Shown in pieces: positions 33,940 to 43,921 of a DNA stretch of 64,000 bases (within the stretch, counting starts at the first letter, position 1; each line of letters starts with the position of its first letter). The notes below the pieces were generated by a model. That model was not told where the DNA came from and searched no databases. It worked only from the letters and a program-made list of their open reading frames with translations. A program made the position numbers and the translations under genes. This DNA is from Microbacterium natoriense (GTDB lineage: Bacteria; Actinomycetota; Actinomycetes; Actinomycetales; Microbacteriaceae): assembly GCF_030816295.1 (NCBI RefSeq), contig NZ_JAUSXV010000001.1, forward strand, positions 310,001 to 374,000. Reading direction: 5' to 3'.

Positions 33940-35481
33940 ATGACGACACCGGTTCTGCAGATGCGGGAGATCGAGAAGAGCTTCCCGGGTGTGAAGGCGC
34001 TCCAGGGCGTCAGCCTCGATGTGAACCGCGGCGAGATCCTCGCGATCTGCGGCGAGAACGGCGCAGGCAAGTCCACTCTCATGAAGGTGCTGTCGGGCGT
34101 GTACCCCCACGGCGCCTATGAGGGCGAGATCATCTACGAGGGAGAGGAGGCGGCCTTCGGTTCGATCAACGACTCCGAGCAGAGGGGGATCGTGATCATC
34201 CACCAGGAGCTCGCCCTGATCCCCTACCTCAGCGTCGCCGAGAACATCTTCCTCGGCAACGAGCGGCGCGGGAAGAACGGTCTGATCGACTGGGATCGGG
34301 CGAATGCCGAAGCATCCGCTCTGCTCGCCCAGGTGGGCCTCGACGAGAACCCGACGACCCCTGTCGCCCAACTCGGCGTCGGAAAGCAGCAGCTCGTCGA
34401 GATCGCCAAGGCACTCTCGAAGAACGTGCGTCTACTGATCCTCGACGAGCCGACCGCCGCCCTCAACGACACCGACTCGGCGCACCTGCTCGACCTGCTG
34501 CGCCGACTGCGCGACGAGGGCATGACGTCGATCATCATCTCGCACAAGCTGAACGAGATCGCCGAGATCGCCGACCGCACCACGATCATCCGCGACGGCA
34601 AGTCGATCGAGACGCTCGACATGAAGGATCCGGCCTCCACGCAGGATCGCATCATCCGCGGCATGGTCGGCCGCGACCTCGCCCACCGCTTCCCCGAGCG
34701 CACCTCGAACCCGGGCGAAGAGGTGCTGCGCATCGAGAACTGGTCGGTGAACCATCCGACCCAGCCCGGTCGGGTCATGGTCGAAGACGCTTCGCTCACC
34801 GTCCGCGCCGGAGAGGTCGTCGGCATCGCCGGCCTCATGGGCGCCGGCCGCACCGAGCTCGCGATGAGCGTGTTCGGGCGCACCTACGGCAGGCACGCCC
34901 GCGGCAAGGTGTTCGTGCGCGGCAAGGAGGTCGACACCTCGACCACAAGCGCCGCCATCCGCGCGGGCATCGCCTACGCCACGGAGGACCGCAAGAAGTT
35001 CGGGCTCAACCTGATCGACGACATCCGGCACAACATCACGATGGCCTCGCTTCGGCTGATCAGCCCGGGCGGCTGGATCAACGCGAACCGCGAACTGCAG
35101 GTCGCAGAGCAGTACCGTGCCGACATGAACATCAAGAGCCCCAGCGTGCTCCAGCTCGTCGGCAACCTCTCCGGAGGGAACCAGCAGAAGGTCGTGCTGA
35201 GCAAGTGGATCCAGACGGCGCCCGACGTCTTGATCCTCGACGAGCCGACGCGAGGAATCGACGTCGGAGCCAAGTACGAGATCTACACGATCATCAACCG
35301 CCTGGTCGCAGAGGGGAAGGGCGTGCTGGTGATCTCCTCCGAGCTCCCCGAGCTCCTCGGCATCTGCGACCGCATATACACCCTGGCTTTCGGGAGGATC
35401 ACCGGTGAACTCCCCACCAGCGAAGCCACACAGGAGAACCTCATGCACCTCATGACCCTCGAAAGGACGGCCGCGCGATGA
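33940..35481 (+). CDS. gguA: Multiple-monosaccharide ABC transporter ATPase (two NBDs)
   Basis: A 513-residue fused ATPase. NBD1 has Walker [10 protein letters not shown] and Walker [15 protein letters not shown]2 has the degenerate Walker [12 protein letters not shown], an intact signature [14 protein letters not shown], and Walker [13 protein letters not shown], as in RbsA/MglA/GguA. It energises uptake with the ChvE-type binding protein and the GguB permease. RBS AAAGGA lies 7 nt before the ATG. Its stop overlaps gguB by 4 nt. Confidence 0.92.
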   Translation: MTTPVLQMREIEKSFPGVKALQGVSLDVNRGEILAICGENGAGKSTLMKVLSGVYPHGAYEGEIIYEGEEAAFGSINDSEQRGIVIIHQELALIPYLSVAENIFLGNERRGKNGLIDWDRANAEASALLAQVGLDENPTTPVAQLGVGKQQLVEIAKALSKNVRLLILDEPTAALNDTDSAHLLDLLRRLRDEGMTSIIISHKLNEIAEIADRTTIIRDGKSIETLDMKDPASTQDRIIRGMVGRDLAHRFPERTSNPGEEVLRIENWSVNHPTQPGRVMVEDASLTVRAGEVVGIAGLMGAGRTELAMSVFGRTYGRHARGKVFVRGKEVDTSTTSAAIRAGIAYATEDRKKFGLNLIDDIRHNITMASLRLISPGGWINANRELQVAEQYRADMNIKSPSVLQLVGNLSGGNQQKVVLSKWIQTAPDVLILDEPTRGIDVGAKYEIYTIINRLVAEGKGVLVISSELPELLGICDRIYTLAFGRITGELPTSEATQENLMHLMTLERTAAR

Positions 35482-36656
35482 CCGGCGTCAGCAACCTCTT
35501 CAGCCTCGCCACGCGGAACCTCCGTCAGAGCGGCATCCTGGTCGCCTTCATCGCGATCGTCGCGTTCTTCGCGATCCTCAACCCGACGTTCCTCTCGCCG
35601 GGCAACCTCACGAACATCGTGCTGCAGTACTCGTACATCCTGATCCTCGCGATCGGCATGGTGATCGTGATCATCGCCGGGCACATCGATCTGTCGGTGG
35701 GATCGGTCGTCGCCCTCACCGGAGCGACGGCAGCCGTCATCGTGATCCGCGGGCAGCAGCCGTGGTGGGTCGGCGTGCTCGCGGCGATCGCCGTCGGCCT
35801 GCTCGTCGGAGCCTGGCAGGGCTTCTGGGTCGCGTACGTCGGGATCCCCGCGTTCATCGTGACTCTGGCGGGCATGCTGCTGTTCCGCGGCCTCACCTTC
35901 ATCGTGCTCAGCAACGTCTCGCTGTCGCCGTTCGGCGGCACCTACTACTCGATCGCGAACGGCTTCTTCAACGGGTTGCTCGGCGGATACGGGGTCGACG
36001 TGTTCACGCTCGTGATCTTCGCGATCGGCGTGGTCGGCTACGCCGTGTGGCAGGTGCGCAGCCGCCGCTCGAAGCTCGCGCACCAGCAGTCGGTCGAGGC
36101 TCTCGGCTGGTTCATCGCGAAGATCGCCATCATCGCGGCCGTGGTGATGTGGTTCGGCTACCAGCTCGCCACCAGCCGCGGCCTGCCGTTCGTGCTGATC
36201 ATCCTCGCCGTGCTGATCATCGCCTACTCCGTGATCACGCAGAAGAGCGTGTTCGGCCGCCACGTCTACGCGATCGGCGGCAACCTGCACGCGGCACTGC
36301 TCAGCGGCGTCAACGTGCGCAAGGTCAACTTCTGGATCTTCGTGAACATGGGACTCCTCGCCGGCATCGCGGGCGTCGTGTTCTCCTCGCGCACCAACGG
36401 CGCGCAGCCGGGCGCGGGAAACATGTTCGAGCTCGACGCGATCGCCGCCTGCTTCATCGGCGGTGCGGCGGTCACCGGCGGTGTCGGCCGGGTTGGCGGC
36501 GCGATCGTCGGCGGCCTGATCATGGCCGTGATGAGCAACGGCATGCAGCTGATGGGACTCGACCAGGCGACCCAGCAGGTCGTCAAGGGCCTCGTGCTGC
36601 TGATCGCCGTGGCCTTCGACGTCTGGAACAAGCGTCGGGCGGGCGCCGCCCGTTGA
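35478..36656 (+). CDS. gguB: Multiple-monosaccharide ABC transporter permease
   Basis: A 392-residue CUT2 permease with about ten membrane helices; [24 protein letters not shown] and the C-terminal [23 protein letters not shown] are family hallmarks. A long charged cytoplasmic loop ([12 protein letters not shown]) is typical of the GguB/MmsB subgroup. It is translationally coupled to gguA (ATGA) and followed by a ROK regulator after 37 bp. Confidence 0.92.
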   Translation: MTGVSNLFSLATRNLRQSGILVAFIAIVAFFAILNPTFLSPGNLTNIVLQYSYILILAIGMVIVIIAGHIDLSVGSVVALTGATAAVIVIRGQQPWWVGVLAAIAVGLLVGAWQGFWVAYVGIPAFIVTLAGMLLFRGLTFIVLSNVSLSPFGGTYYSIANGFFNGLLGGYGVDVFTLVIFAIGVVGYAVWQVRSRRSKLAHQQSVEALGWFIAKIAIIAAVVMWFGYQLATSRGLPFVLIILAVLIIAYSVITQKSVFGRHVYAIGGNLHAALLSGVNVRKVNFWIFVNMGLLAGIAGVVFSSRTNGAQPGAGNMFELDAIAACFIGGAAVTGGVGRVGGAIVGGLIMAVMSNGMQLMGLDQATQQVVKGLVLLIAVAFDVWNKRRAGAAR

Positions 36657-36693
36657 CCACGATGACGGCGTCGACCCGCGATATGCTCCCGCT

Positions 36694-37872
36694 ATGAGCA
36701 GATGGTCCGGCGGATCCCAGTCGGGGTTGCGCGAGGCCAACACCGCGAAGATCGTCGACGCCGTCAAACGCTTCGGCGGGCTCACCCAGGTCGAGCTCGC
36801 CGAAGCGACCAGCCTGTCGACGGCGACCGTCTCGGCCATCGTCAAAGAGCTCAGCCTCTCGGGTCTCGTCGAGACCCACCCGACGTCGCGCAGCGGCCGC
36901 CGGGCGCAGCTGGTCACGATCGCCCGAAGGGCAGGTCTCGTCGCCGCGGTGCAGATCGGCAGCCGCAGCATGCGGGTGCGGCTGTCGGATGTCGGGCAGG
37001 ACGTGCTGGCCGACCGGTCGATGCCCTTGCCGACCGATCACGCCGAAGACACCGTGCTCGATCGCATCACCCTGCTCATCATCGACATGCTGGGGATGAT
37101 CGCCGCCGACCCCGGCGACCTCATCGGGGTGTGCATCGCGCTGCCGGCGCCGGTGGATCCGACCACCGGACTCATCGCGTACCGCGGGGTCATGCGCCGG
37201 TGGGAGACGCAGCCCGTCGCCGAAGTCGTCGAGCAGCGCATCGGCTGCCCGGTGCTCGTCGAGAAGGATGCGAACCTCGCGGCCCTCGCCGAGGCGACGC
37301 TCGGCACGGCCCGCGACGTCAAGGACAGCCTGTTCGTGCACGCCTCGTACACGATCAGCGCCGGTGTGATGCTGAACTCGCAGATCTACCGAGGGCGCGC
37401 CGGGACGGCCGGCGAGATCGGCCACGTGCAGGTCGACCCGGCGGGCTCCATCTGCGCCTGCGGACAGCGAGGCTGCCTGGAGACGATCGCCGGCGCCGAG
37501 GCCGTCACCGCACCGCTGCGGGCCACATTCGGTCAGGTGACGTTCAAGGACGTCATCGCCCGGGCGGCGGCGGGCGACCCCGGATGCGCTCGCGTCGTCT
37601 CCGACGCCGCCACCGCTCTCGGGCGCGTGGTCGCCGCAGCGCATCAGTCGCTCGCTCCCGAAGTGATCACCGTCGGCGGCGAGCTCGCCGAAGCCGGCCC
37701 CATCTTCCTGCTGCCCTTCGCGACCGCCGTGCGCGACAACGCACCCCAGGGGCGCACCCCCCGCCACGACCCGGTGCCCTCCTCGTTCGGCAAGGACGCC
37801 GTGCTGGTCGGGGCGACGATCCACATCCTGCAGTCGACAGACCCGTCTCAGCTGCTCGAGGACCGCTCATGA
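36694..37872 (+). CDS. ROK family repressor of the monosaccharide operon
   Basis: A 392-residue ROK regulator: N-terminal HTH (GLTQVELAEATSLSTATVSAIV) and a ROK domain with the complete zinc motif CACGQRGCLE after GEIGHVQVDP. It is of the XylR/NagC kind and probably releases operators when a sugar binds. Its gene follows gguB and overlaps the next ATPase by 4 nt, so it is auto-regulated with the operon. The TTCGAGACTCGAA palindromes upstream of chvE are its probable binding sites. Confidence 0.85.
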   Translation: MSRWSGGSQSGLREANTAKIVDAVKRFGGLTQVELAEATSLSTATVSAIVKELSLSGLVETHPTSRSGRRAQLVTIARRAGLVAAVQIGSRSMRVRLSDVGQDVLADRSMPLPTDHAEDTVLDRITLLIIDMLGMIAADPGDLIGVCIALPAPVDPTTGLIAYRGVMRRWETQPVAEVVEQRIGCPVLVEKDANLAALAEATLGTARDVKDSLFVHASYTISAGVMLNSQIYRGRAGTAGEIGHVQVDPAGSICACGQRGCLETIAGAEAVTAPLRATFGQVTFKDVIARAAAGDPGCARVVSDAATALGRVVAAAHQSLAPEVITVGGELAEAGPIFLLPFATAVRDNAPQGRTPRHDPVPSSFGKDAVLVGATIHILQSTDPSQLLEDRS

Positions 37873-38645
37873 GCCTCACCGCTGCGCAGGCCGAGCCCCT
37901 GCTCACCCTGCGCGGGGTCTCGAAGAGGTTCGGGGCCGTCGAGGCCCTCACCGACGTCGATTTCACCGTCAACGCCCGCGAGGTCGTCGGTCTCGTGGGT
38001 GACAACGCCGCCGGCAAGTCGACTCTCGCGAAGATCATCGCCGGCGCGCTCACACCGACCTCGGGCGAGATCCGCATCAACGGCGAGCGCGTGGAGATCT
38101 CGAACCCCGCGGAGGCGAACCGGCTGGGCATCGCCACGGTCTTCCAGGACCTCGCGGTGTGCGAGAACCTCGACGTGACCGCCAACGTGTTCCTCGGGCG
38201 CGAGCTGCGCACCCACAACGGGATGCTGCGCGAAGGCGAGATGGAGCAGGCGACCAGACAGGCGCTCAGCGACCTCGCCGCGAACATCCCCTCGATCCGC
38301 TCGCCACTGAACACCCTCTCCGGCGGCCAGCGTCAGGCCGTCGCGATCGCCCGCACGCTCATCAGCCAACCGCGACTCGTCGTCCTCGACGAACCCACCG
38401 CATCACTCAGCGTCGCGCAGACCGCCGACGTGCTCACGCACATCGAGCAGCTCCGCGAGCTCGGTCTGGGCGTGGTCTTCATCAGCCACAACATCGCCGA
38501 CGTCCAGGCGGTGTCCGACCGCGTCGAGGTGCTGCGCCACGGCCGCAACAACGGGTCGTTCGCGAGCCAGGACGCCGCCTACTCCGACCTCATCGCCGCC
38601 ATCATCGGGACCTACCGCAGACCGGACTCGAGCCGACGGCGCTGA
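37869..38645 (+). CDS. Single-domain sugar ABC ATPase without a partner permease
   Basis: A 258-residue CUT2-type ATPase: Walker A GDNAAGKST, signature LSGGQRQAVAIAR, Walker B LVVLDEPTAS, and the H-loop FISHNIADV. It is coupled to the ROK gene by ATGA. The preceding importer already has a two-domain ATPase, and the convergent importer has its own single-domain one, so this protein lacks an adjacent permease. It may serve the convergent permease or a distant one. Confidence 0.88.
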   Translation: MSLTAAQAEPLLTLRGVSKRFGAVEALTDVDFTVNAREVVGLVGDNAAGKSTLAKIIAGALTPTSGEIRINGERVEISNPAEANRLGIATVFQDLAVCENLDVTANVFLGRELRTHNGMLREGEMEQATRQALSDLAANIPSIRSPLNTLSGGQRQAVAIARTLISQPRLVVLDEPTASLSVAQTADVLTHIEQLRELGLGVVFISHNIADVQAVSDRVEVLRHGRNNGSFASQDAAYSDLIAAIIGTYRRPDSSRRR

Positions 38646-38705
38646 CTCGCGGCGGATGGCGGCGAGGGCGTCGGAATGATCGGATGCGTGCTTCTCGCGG
38701 CGCAA

Positions 38706-38740
38706 CGATCGGCCGGCGCCGTGTGCGCGCCGGCCGATCG
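38706..38740. terminator. Bidirectional hairpin terminator
   Basis: CGATCGGCCGGCGC (38706-38719), 7-nt loop, GCGCCGGCCGATCG (38727-38740): a perfect 14-bp stem between two convergent ATPase genes. A poly-U tail is lacking on either side. Confidence 0.65.
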
Positions 38741-38746
38741 CAGGCC

Positions 38747-39646
38747 TCAGGCGGATGCCGTCGGCGAAGAGGCGGACGGCTCCCCAGCGCCCTCGATCCG
38801 CCTCGACTGCTCCGCTTCCCTGACGACCTCCTGCACGACCGGCGAGTCCTCTCCGATCTCGCGCTGCAGCTCGTGGGCGAGCGAGTCGAGCTCGGCCCCG
38901 CCGGCCATCATGCTGGTCAGCTGCGAGAGGGAGATCTCTTCCTTCTCGAAGTTGCCGATGCTCGTGCCGCGGTTGAGCAGCAGGAACCGATCGCCGACCG
39001 GATAGGCGTGGTGCGGGTTGTGCGTGATGAAGACGACACCGAGTCCTCGGTCGCGAGCCCTGGCGATGTACTTCAGCACCACACCGGACTGCTTCACACC
39101 CAGCGCCGCAGTCGGCTCGTCCAGGATCAGCACCCTGGCCCCGAAGTACACGGCGCGGGCGATCGCGACGCACTGGCGCTCTCCGCCGGAGAGCGTGCCG
39201 ATCGGCTGATTCACATCGCGCAGGTCGATGCCCATGTTCGCAAGCTCGGTGTATGTGATCTGCTTCATGCGCTTCACGTCGAGCCGCCGGAGCGGGCCCC
39301 ATCCCGTCGTCAGCTCCGACCCGAGGAAGAAGTTGCGCCAGACCGGCATCAGCGGCACCACGGCGAGATCCTGGTAGACCGTCGCGATCCCGGCATCCAG
39401 CGCCGCCCGAGGCGACGAGAACGTCGCCGGTTCGCCGTCGACGAGCAGTTCGCCGCTCGACGGCGTGTGCGCTCCCGCGAGCATCTTGATGAAGGTCGAC
39501 TTGCCGGCGCCGTTGTCGCCGAGCACGCACGTGACCTGTCCCGCGTTCACGGTCGTGCTGACGCCGGCGAGCGCGTTCACCGGCCCGTAGCTCTTGCCGA
39601 TCTCCCGCACCTCGACGACGGGAACGGCCGTGCTGACCCCGCTCAT
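38747..39646 (-). CDS. Sugar/inositol ABC transporter ATPase
   Basis: A 299-residue CUT2 ATPase (FrcA-like, single NBD): Walker [10 protein letters not shown], signature [13 protein letters not shown], Walker [13 protein letters not shown]-loop FITHNPHH, and a C-terminal extension of about 60 residues after [11 protein letters not shown]. The ATG at 39646 overlaps the permease stop by 4 nt. Position at the end of the binding protein - permease - ATPase cluster beside the iol genes suggests myo-inositol uptake. The substrate is inferred from context. Confidence 0.9.
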   Translation of the reverse strand: MSGVSTAVPVVEVREIGKSYGPVNALAGVSTTVNAGQVTCVLGDNGAGKSTFIKMLAGAHTPSSGELLVDGEPATFSSPRAALDAGIATVYQDLAVVPLMPVWRNFFLGSELTTGWGPLRRLDVKRMKQITYTELANMGIDLRDVNQPIGTLSGGERQCVAIARAVYFGARVLILDEPTAALGVKQSGVVLKYIARARDRGLGVVFITHNPHHAYPVGDRFLLLNRGTSIGNFEKEEISLSQLTSMMAGGAELDSLAHELQREIGEDSPVVQEVVREAEQSRRIEGAGEPSASSPTASA

Positions 39647-40686
39647 TTCACTCCTCCCGCTCGCAGCCGCACCCAGTGGTTCAGGAACACCGCGAGCAGC
39701 AGCATCGCCCCCAGGAACGTGCGCAGCCAGTTCGTGTCCCACTGGGCGAAGGTGATGCCCTGGAAGACCATGCCGTAGATGAGAGCGCCCAGCGCCGCCC
39801 CGATCGCCGATCCGAATCCCCCGGTCATCAGGCAGCCGCCGACCACCGCGCAGATGATGTAGATGAACTCCTGGCCGACACCCGTGTTCGCCTGCACCGT
39901 CGAGGTGCGGAACAGCGAGATCATCCCCACCAGCCACGCAGCACCGGCCGTGACCATGAACAGTCCGATCTTGGTCCGCAGCACCGGAACACCCACCTGA
40001 CGCGACGCGGTCGCCGCTCCGCCGACCGCGAAGATCCAGTTGCCCGGTCGCGTTCTCAGCAGCACCCACGTGGCGACGGCCGTGACGACGAACCACCAGA
40101 GCACTGAGACGTAGAACGTGCCTCCGCCGATCGAGATCGACGAGCCGAACAGCGGCTGGATGCTGTCGTAGTACGGCACCTTCGTCATGCCCTGGATGGC
40201 GACCTGTCCCGTGATGAGCTTGGTCACTGCCAGGTCGATACCGGCGAGCACGAAGAACGTGCCGAGCGTGATGATGAAGCTCGGAAGGCCGGTCTTCATG
40301 ACGAGGAAGCCGTTCAGGGCGCCGATCGCGAGGGCCAGCACCAGCGAGACGAGTACCGCGACCCAGATGTTGAGCCCGTACTTGGTGGTGAGGACGCCGA
40401 CCACGAGTGCTGTGAAGCCGGTGAGCACACCGGCCGACAGGTCGAACTCGCCGCCGATCATCAGAAGCGCGACAGCCACGGCCATGATGCCGAAGGTCGA
40501 CGCCGATTCCAGCCAGACGCCCGCCCCTGCGGCCGTCATGAAGCTCTTGGTGTAGACCGAGAAGAAGATCATCACCGCCAGCGCGGCGACGAGTGCGCCC
40601 ATCTCGGGCCGTACGAGCAGGTTGCGCAGGGGGCGCCGTTCGAGACGCGGCCTGTTCCCCATCGTGACGATGTCGGTCGTTGTCAT
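39643..40686 (-). CDS. Sugar/inositol ABC transporter permease
   Basis: A 347-residue CUT2 permease with about ten helices: [40 protein letters not shown] and [20 protein letters not shown]. The start at 40686 has AAAGGA with a 6-nt spacer (CAGAAG); an in-frame extension upstream would overlap the leader and is not membrane-like. It works with the adjacent binding protein and ATPase, probably for myo-inositol or a related cyclitol or sugar. Confidence 0.9.
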   Translation of the reverse strand: MTTTDIVTMGNRPRLERRPLRNLLVRPEMGALVAALAVMIFFSVYTKSFMTAAGAGVWLESASTFGIMAVAVALLMIGGEFDLSAGVLTGFTALVVGVLTTKYGLNIWVAVLVSLVLALAIGALNGFLVMKTGLPSFIITLGTFFVLAGIDLAVTKLITGQVAIQGMTKVPYYDSIQPLFGSSISIGGGTFYVSVLWWFVVTAVATWVLLRTRPGNWIFAVGGAATASRQVGVPVLRTKIGLFMVTAGAAWLVGMISLFRTSTVQANTGVGQEFIYIICAVVGGCLMTGGFGSAIGAALGALIYGMVFQGITFAQWDTNWLRTFLGAMLLLAVFLNHWVRLRAGGVK

Positions 40687-40741
40687 CTTCTGTCCTTTCA
40701 CACCGGAAGGGGGCGGGACCCGCCCACCCCCTGACGGATGC

Positions 40742-41725
40742 TTAGCGCGTGCCCTTCTTGGCGAACTCCGCGACCTGTGCCGCGTTGTCCTTCGTGACGA
40801 ACGCAGGTCCGGAGTAGACCGGCTGACCGCCTCCGATGTCATTGCCGTTGGTGCTCTTGAGGTACAGCGCCGTCACCCCGAGGAAGCCCTGGACATAAGG
40901 CTGCTGGTCGACCGCGAAGAGGATCTTCCCGTCGGCCACGGCTGTCACGACGTCTTCCGAGAGGTCGAAGGTCGCGACCTTCGCCGCGCTGCCGGACTCC
41001 TCGACCGCGCCCACTGCGTCGATCGCGTACTGGCCGCCCAGCGTCAGCACCGCGTCGATGGTGGGGTCAGCCTGCAGCTTCGACTTGATCGTCGCCTTGA
41101 CCTCGGCGTCGTTCGTGCCGTCGACCTGCAGGTTCGCCATCGTGCCCGCGAACGCCCCTGCCGCAGAAGAGCAGCGCTCCTCGAGGCCGATGTTGCCCGC
41201 CTCCTGGATCACGCAGAGGGCGTTGGTCGCACCCTCATCGCTGAGGCGCTCACCCACCGCGGCACCGGCGATCGATTCGCTCTGTCCGATGTGCGTGATG
41301 GCGCCGAACTCGGCGAACTTCTCGATGCCGGAGTTGATGGTGACGACGGGGATGCCCTCAGCGACGGCGCGCTCGACGCTCGCCTGCACGCCATCGGGAT
41401 TCGCCATCGAGACCACGATCCCGTCGACGCCCTGCGCGATCGCGTTGTCGATGAGCTGCGACTGCTTGGCCGGGTCGGGGTCGGAGTTGTACGTGATGGC
41501 GGCGCCGTAGTCGGAACCGGCCTGCTCCGCGCCGGACTTGACGCGATCCCAGAATGCGTCGCCGGGTGCTGCGTGCGTGACCACGGCGTAGCTCAGACCC
41601 GAGGACTCCGTGTCGCCGCCGCCTTGGGTGTCGGTCGTCGGTTCCTGCCCTGTTCCGGAGCATGCCGAGAGCAGCAGCGCGGCTGTCGCGGCGATCCCCA
41701 GAACGCCGATGAGGCGCTTCTTCAT
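40742..41725 (-). CDS. Sugar/inositol-binding lipoprotein of ABC importer
   Basis: A 327-residue periplasmic-binding-protein-like (RbsB/IbpA class) lipoprotein: signal with LLSAC lipobox, lipidated Cys22, then the two-lobe fold (LSYAVVTHAAPGDAFWDRVKSGAEQAG region; IVSMANPDGVQASVERAV). It is the first gene of the importer, 55 bp before the permease. Upstream lie a TGT-N4-ACA box and a repeated TTGACA. It probably delivers inositol to the permease. Ligand identity needs a binding test. Confidence 0.88.
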   Translation of the reverse strand: MKKRLIGVLGIAATAALLLSACSGTGQEPTTDTQGGGDTESSGLSYAVVTHAAPGDAFWDRVKSGAEQAGSDYGAAITYNSDPDPAKQSQLIDNAIAQGVDGIVVSMANPDGVQASVERAVAEGIPVVTINSGIEKFAEFGAITHIGQSESIAGAAVGERLSDEGATNALCVIQEAGNIGLEERCSSAAGAFAGTMANLQVDGTNDAEVKATIKSKLQADPTIDAVLTLGGQYAIDAVGAVEESGSAAKVATFDLSEDVVTAVADGKILFAVDQQPYVQGFLGVTALYLKSTNGNDIGGGQPVYSGPAFVTKDNAAQVAEFAKKGTR

Positions 41726-41819
41726 TTCGGTTTCCCTTCGATGCGGAGGCTGTCGACGTCGACGCGTCCCACATTGATGACGTCGGTGTCAGGGCGAGTT
41801 TGGCATCGGCGACTTTAAA

Positions 41820-41840
41820 TGTCAATACATTCTGTCAACA
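41820..41840. promoter_or_regulatory. TGT-N4-ACA box and repeated TTGACA upstream of the inositol importer
   Basis: TGTCAATACA (41820-41829) is a TGT-N4-ACA box of the sort also found at the iolC-iolR promoter. On the minus strand TTGACA occurs twice, 13 bp apart (41838-41833 and 41825-41820). The second could be a -35 element for the importer, with CAAACT 17 bp further as a weak -10. The region is shared with the divergent dehydrogenase gene. Confidence 0.5.
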
Positions 41841-41884
41841 TCTCCATTCGGGGTATACGCTGTGTCCAACGGAAGGAGTCGCCC

Positions 41885-43071
41885 GTGGTGACGAAGAAGC
41901 ACATCGGCGTCGGTCTGGTCTCGGTCGGATGGATGGGTCGCCTGCACTCACGTGCGTACCTGGAGGCGCATCGGCACTACCCCGAGCTGCCCGTCGTGGC
42001 CGATCTCGCCGTCGCCGCCGATCCGGATGCCGGTGGGCGGGAGCATGCCGTCGACGTGCTCGGCTACCGCGAGACCGTGTCTGACTACCGCGAGCTGATC
42101 GCACGTCCCGACGTCGATGTCGTCTCCATCTGCTCTCCGAACTTCCTGCACCACGAGATCGCGCTGGCCGCGATCGGCGCCGGCAAGCCCTTCTGGATCG
42201 AGAAGCCGATGGGCCGCGGAGCCGGCGAATCGCGAGAGATCGCGCAGGGCGCGCTTGACGCGGGTCTCGTGACCTCTGTGGGCTTCAACTACCGGCACGC
42301 CCCGGCCATCGCGCACGCCAGACGCCTGGTGCGCGAAGGCGCGCTCGGCACCATCACGAACGTGCGCGTGGCGCTGCTCGCCGACTACTCGGCCGACCCC
42401 GACGGCGCCCTCACCTGGCGGTTCAGCCGCGACCGCGCCGGCAGCGGCGTGCTCGGCGACCTGCTCTCGCACGGGGCTGACCTCGCGCAGTACATCGTCG
42501 GGCCGGATCAGCTCCGTCAGCGGGCTCACCGAGACCTTCATCCGCACCCGCCCCCTGCCCTCCGCAGGCGCCGTGAGCCACTTCAGCAAGGGCGCCGACG
42601 ACGGGCCCCGTGGCGACGTGGAGAACGAGGACTACGCCGCGATCCTCGCCCGTTTCGATTCCGGCGCGGTCGCCGTGCTGGAGTCCAGCCGCGTCGCGAT
42701 CGGCCCCCGCGCCGAGTACCGCATCGAGGTGTATGGCACGAAGGGCTCACTGCGCTGGGACTTCCAGCGGCTGAACGAGCTCCAGCTCGCCGATGACACC
42801 TCCGGCTATCGCACCGTGATGGCAGGTCCCGACTACGGCGACTTCGCCCGCTTCCAGCCGGGCGCCGGCACCGGCATGGGCTTCGACGACCTGAAGACCA
42901 TCGAGGCGTCGCTGTTCCTGCGCTCAGTCGCAGAGGGCAGGCAGCTCGCACCGTCCGCCTCCGACGCCTGGTCGGCGGCGGAGATCGTGGATGCGGCGCT
43001 GGCGGAGCACGGCATCCGGGGCCTGGGAGACCGTGCCCGAGGTGACGGGGCCGACGACGTACGACGCGTGA
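41885..43071 (+). pseudogene. Gfo/Idh/MocA inositol dehydrogenase-like gene with two +1 frameshifts
   Basis: Begins at GTG 41885 after GGAAGGAG. The N-terminal Rossmann part is intact (GLVSVGWMGRLHSRAYLEAH, FWIEKPMGRG). The frame is lost after DLAQYIVGP at CCGG near 42505; dropping one G gives ISSVSGLTETFIRTRPLPS and rejoins the frame that contains SHFSKGADDGPRGDVENEDY. A second extra G in GGGG (43018-43021) hides the normal ending AWETVPEVTGPTTYDA and stop at 43069-43071. The corrected protein has 394 residues and resembles scyllo/myo-inositol dehydrogenases. It lies between the inositol importer and the iol operon. Confidence 0.88.
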
Positions 43072-43077
43072 GAAAAA

Positions 43078-43106
43078 GTGAGGCCGGCGCATCGCGCCGG
43101 CTTCAC
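43078..43106 (-). terminator. Rho-independent terminator of the iol operon
   Basis: GTGAGGCCGGCGC, ATC, GCGCCGGCTTCAC: a 13-bp stem with one G-T pair. On the minus strand it is followed by TTTTT (complement of AAAAA at 43073-43077), a classic intrinsic terminator after iolH. It also lies right after the corrected stop of the convergent dehydrogenase gene. Confidence 0.8.
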
Positions 43107-43123
43107 TCACCATCCGCAGAGCC

Positions 43124-43921
43124 TCAGGCCCCGAAGGCACTCCGGAACGCGTCGAGCGCAGCATCGGTGTCATGCCGCGCCCAGCCCTCGAGGCCGATCA
43201 CGCCGTCGTAGCCGAGCTCGCGCAGCGCCGCGGCGATCGCCTCGTAGCGGATCTCCCCCGTGCCCGGCTCGCAGCGACCCGGCACATCGGCCACCTGGAT
43301 CTCGCCGACCCACGGCAGCGCCTCCCGCACCAGCTCGATCAGGTTCCCCTCGCCGATCTGCGCGTGGTACAGGTCGAGGTTGAGCCGCAGCCACGGCGAA
43401 TCCACGGCTTGCGCGAGGCGGAGCGTGTCGGCGGCGCGGGCGAACGGGGTGCCGGGGTGGTCGACGGCGGTGTTCAGGTTCTCCAGCGTGAACACGCATC
43501 CCTCGCGCGCACCCAGCGCGGCCAGCCGCGCGAGGGTCTCTGCCGCGATCTCCCACTCGTGCGGGGTGACCTCGGTCTGCGGACGCACCGGCAGACCGCC
43601 GGGAGCGAGGCCCGTGCCGTGCAGGTTCAGCCGGGGCACATCGATCAGCTCGGCCATCCGCAGCGATTCCTCGGCAGTGGCCACCAGTTCGGCGATGCCG
43701 TCGGGGGTCGTGAGGTCGCCGCGTAGGTACCCCGTCATCGATGAGAACGTCGCCCCCGTCGCCGCAAGCGCCGCGAGGTCCTTCGTGCTCCAGTCCCAGA
43801 TCTCGACCTCGAAGCCGCGCTCGTGCAGGCGGCGCACCCGCTCCACGAAGTCGAGGTCGGTGTAGAGCATCTCCGCCGAAGCGGCGAGCCGGTACCGCGC
43901 GGTCTGCTCCGAGGCGCTCAC
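43124..43921 (-). CDS. iolH: Sugar-phosphate isomerase/epimerase family protein (IolH-like)
   Basis: A 265-residue xylose-isomerase-like TIM-barrel protein, related to hydroxypyruvate isomerase and IolH/IolI: metal-site segments LENLNTAVDHPG, LNLDLYHAQIGEG, IQVADVPGRCEPGTGEI and VIGLEGWAR. The GTG at 43921 overlaps the iolG stop by 4 nt (GTGA). It is the last gene of the iol operon, the position of iolH in Corynebacterium glutamicum. It may isomerise inosose or a similar intermediate. The exact reaction is uncertain. Confidence 0.8.
   Translation of the reverse strand: MSASEQTARYRLAASAEMLYTDLDFVERVRRLHERGFEVEIWDWSTKDLAALAATGATFSSMTGYLRGDLTTPDGIAELVATAEESLRMAELIDVPRLNLHGTGLAPGGLPVRPQTEVTPHEWEIAAETLARLAALGAREGCVFTLENLNTAVDHPGTPFARAADTLRLAQAVDSPWLRLNLDLYHAQIGEGNLIELVREALPWVGEIQVADVPGRCEPGTGEIRYEAIAAALRELGYDGVIGLEGWARHDTDAALDAFRSAFGA

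Noticed and set aside
42573..43211. A separate 212-residue gene after the oxidoreductase
   Set aside because: Its first 150 residues are the out-of-frame middle of the Gfo/Idh/MocA gene, and its tail runs antisense into iolH. It is better explained by the frameshifts at 42505 and 43018.
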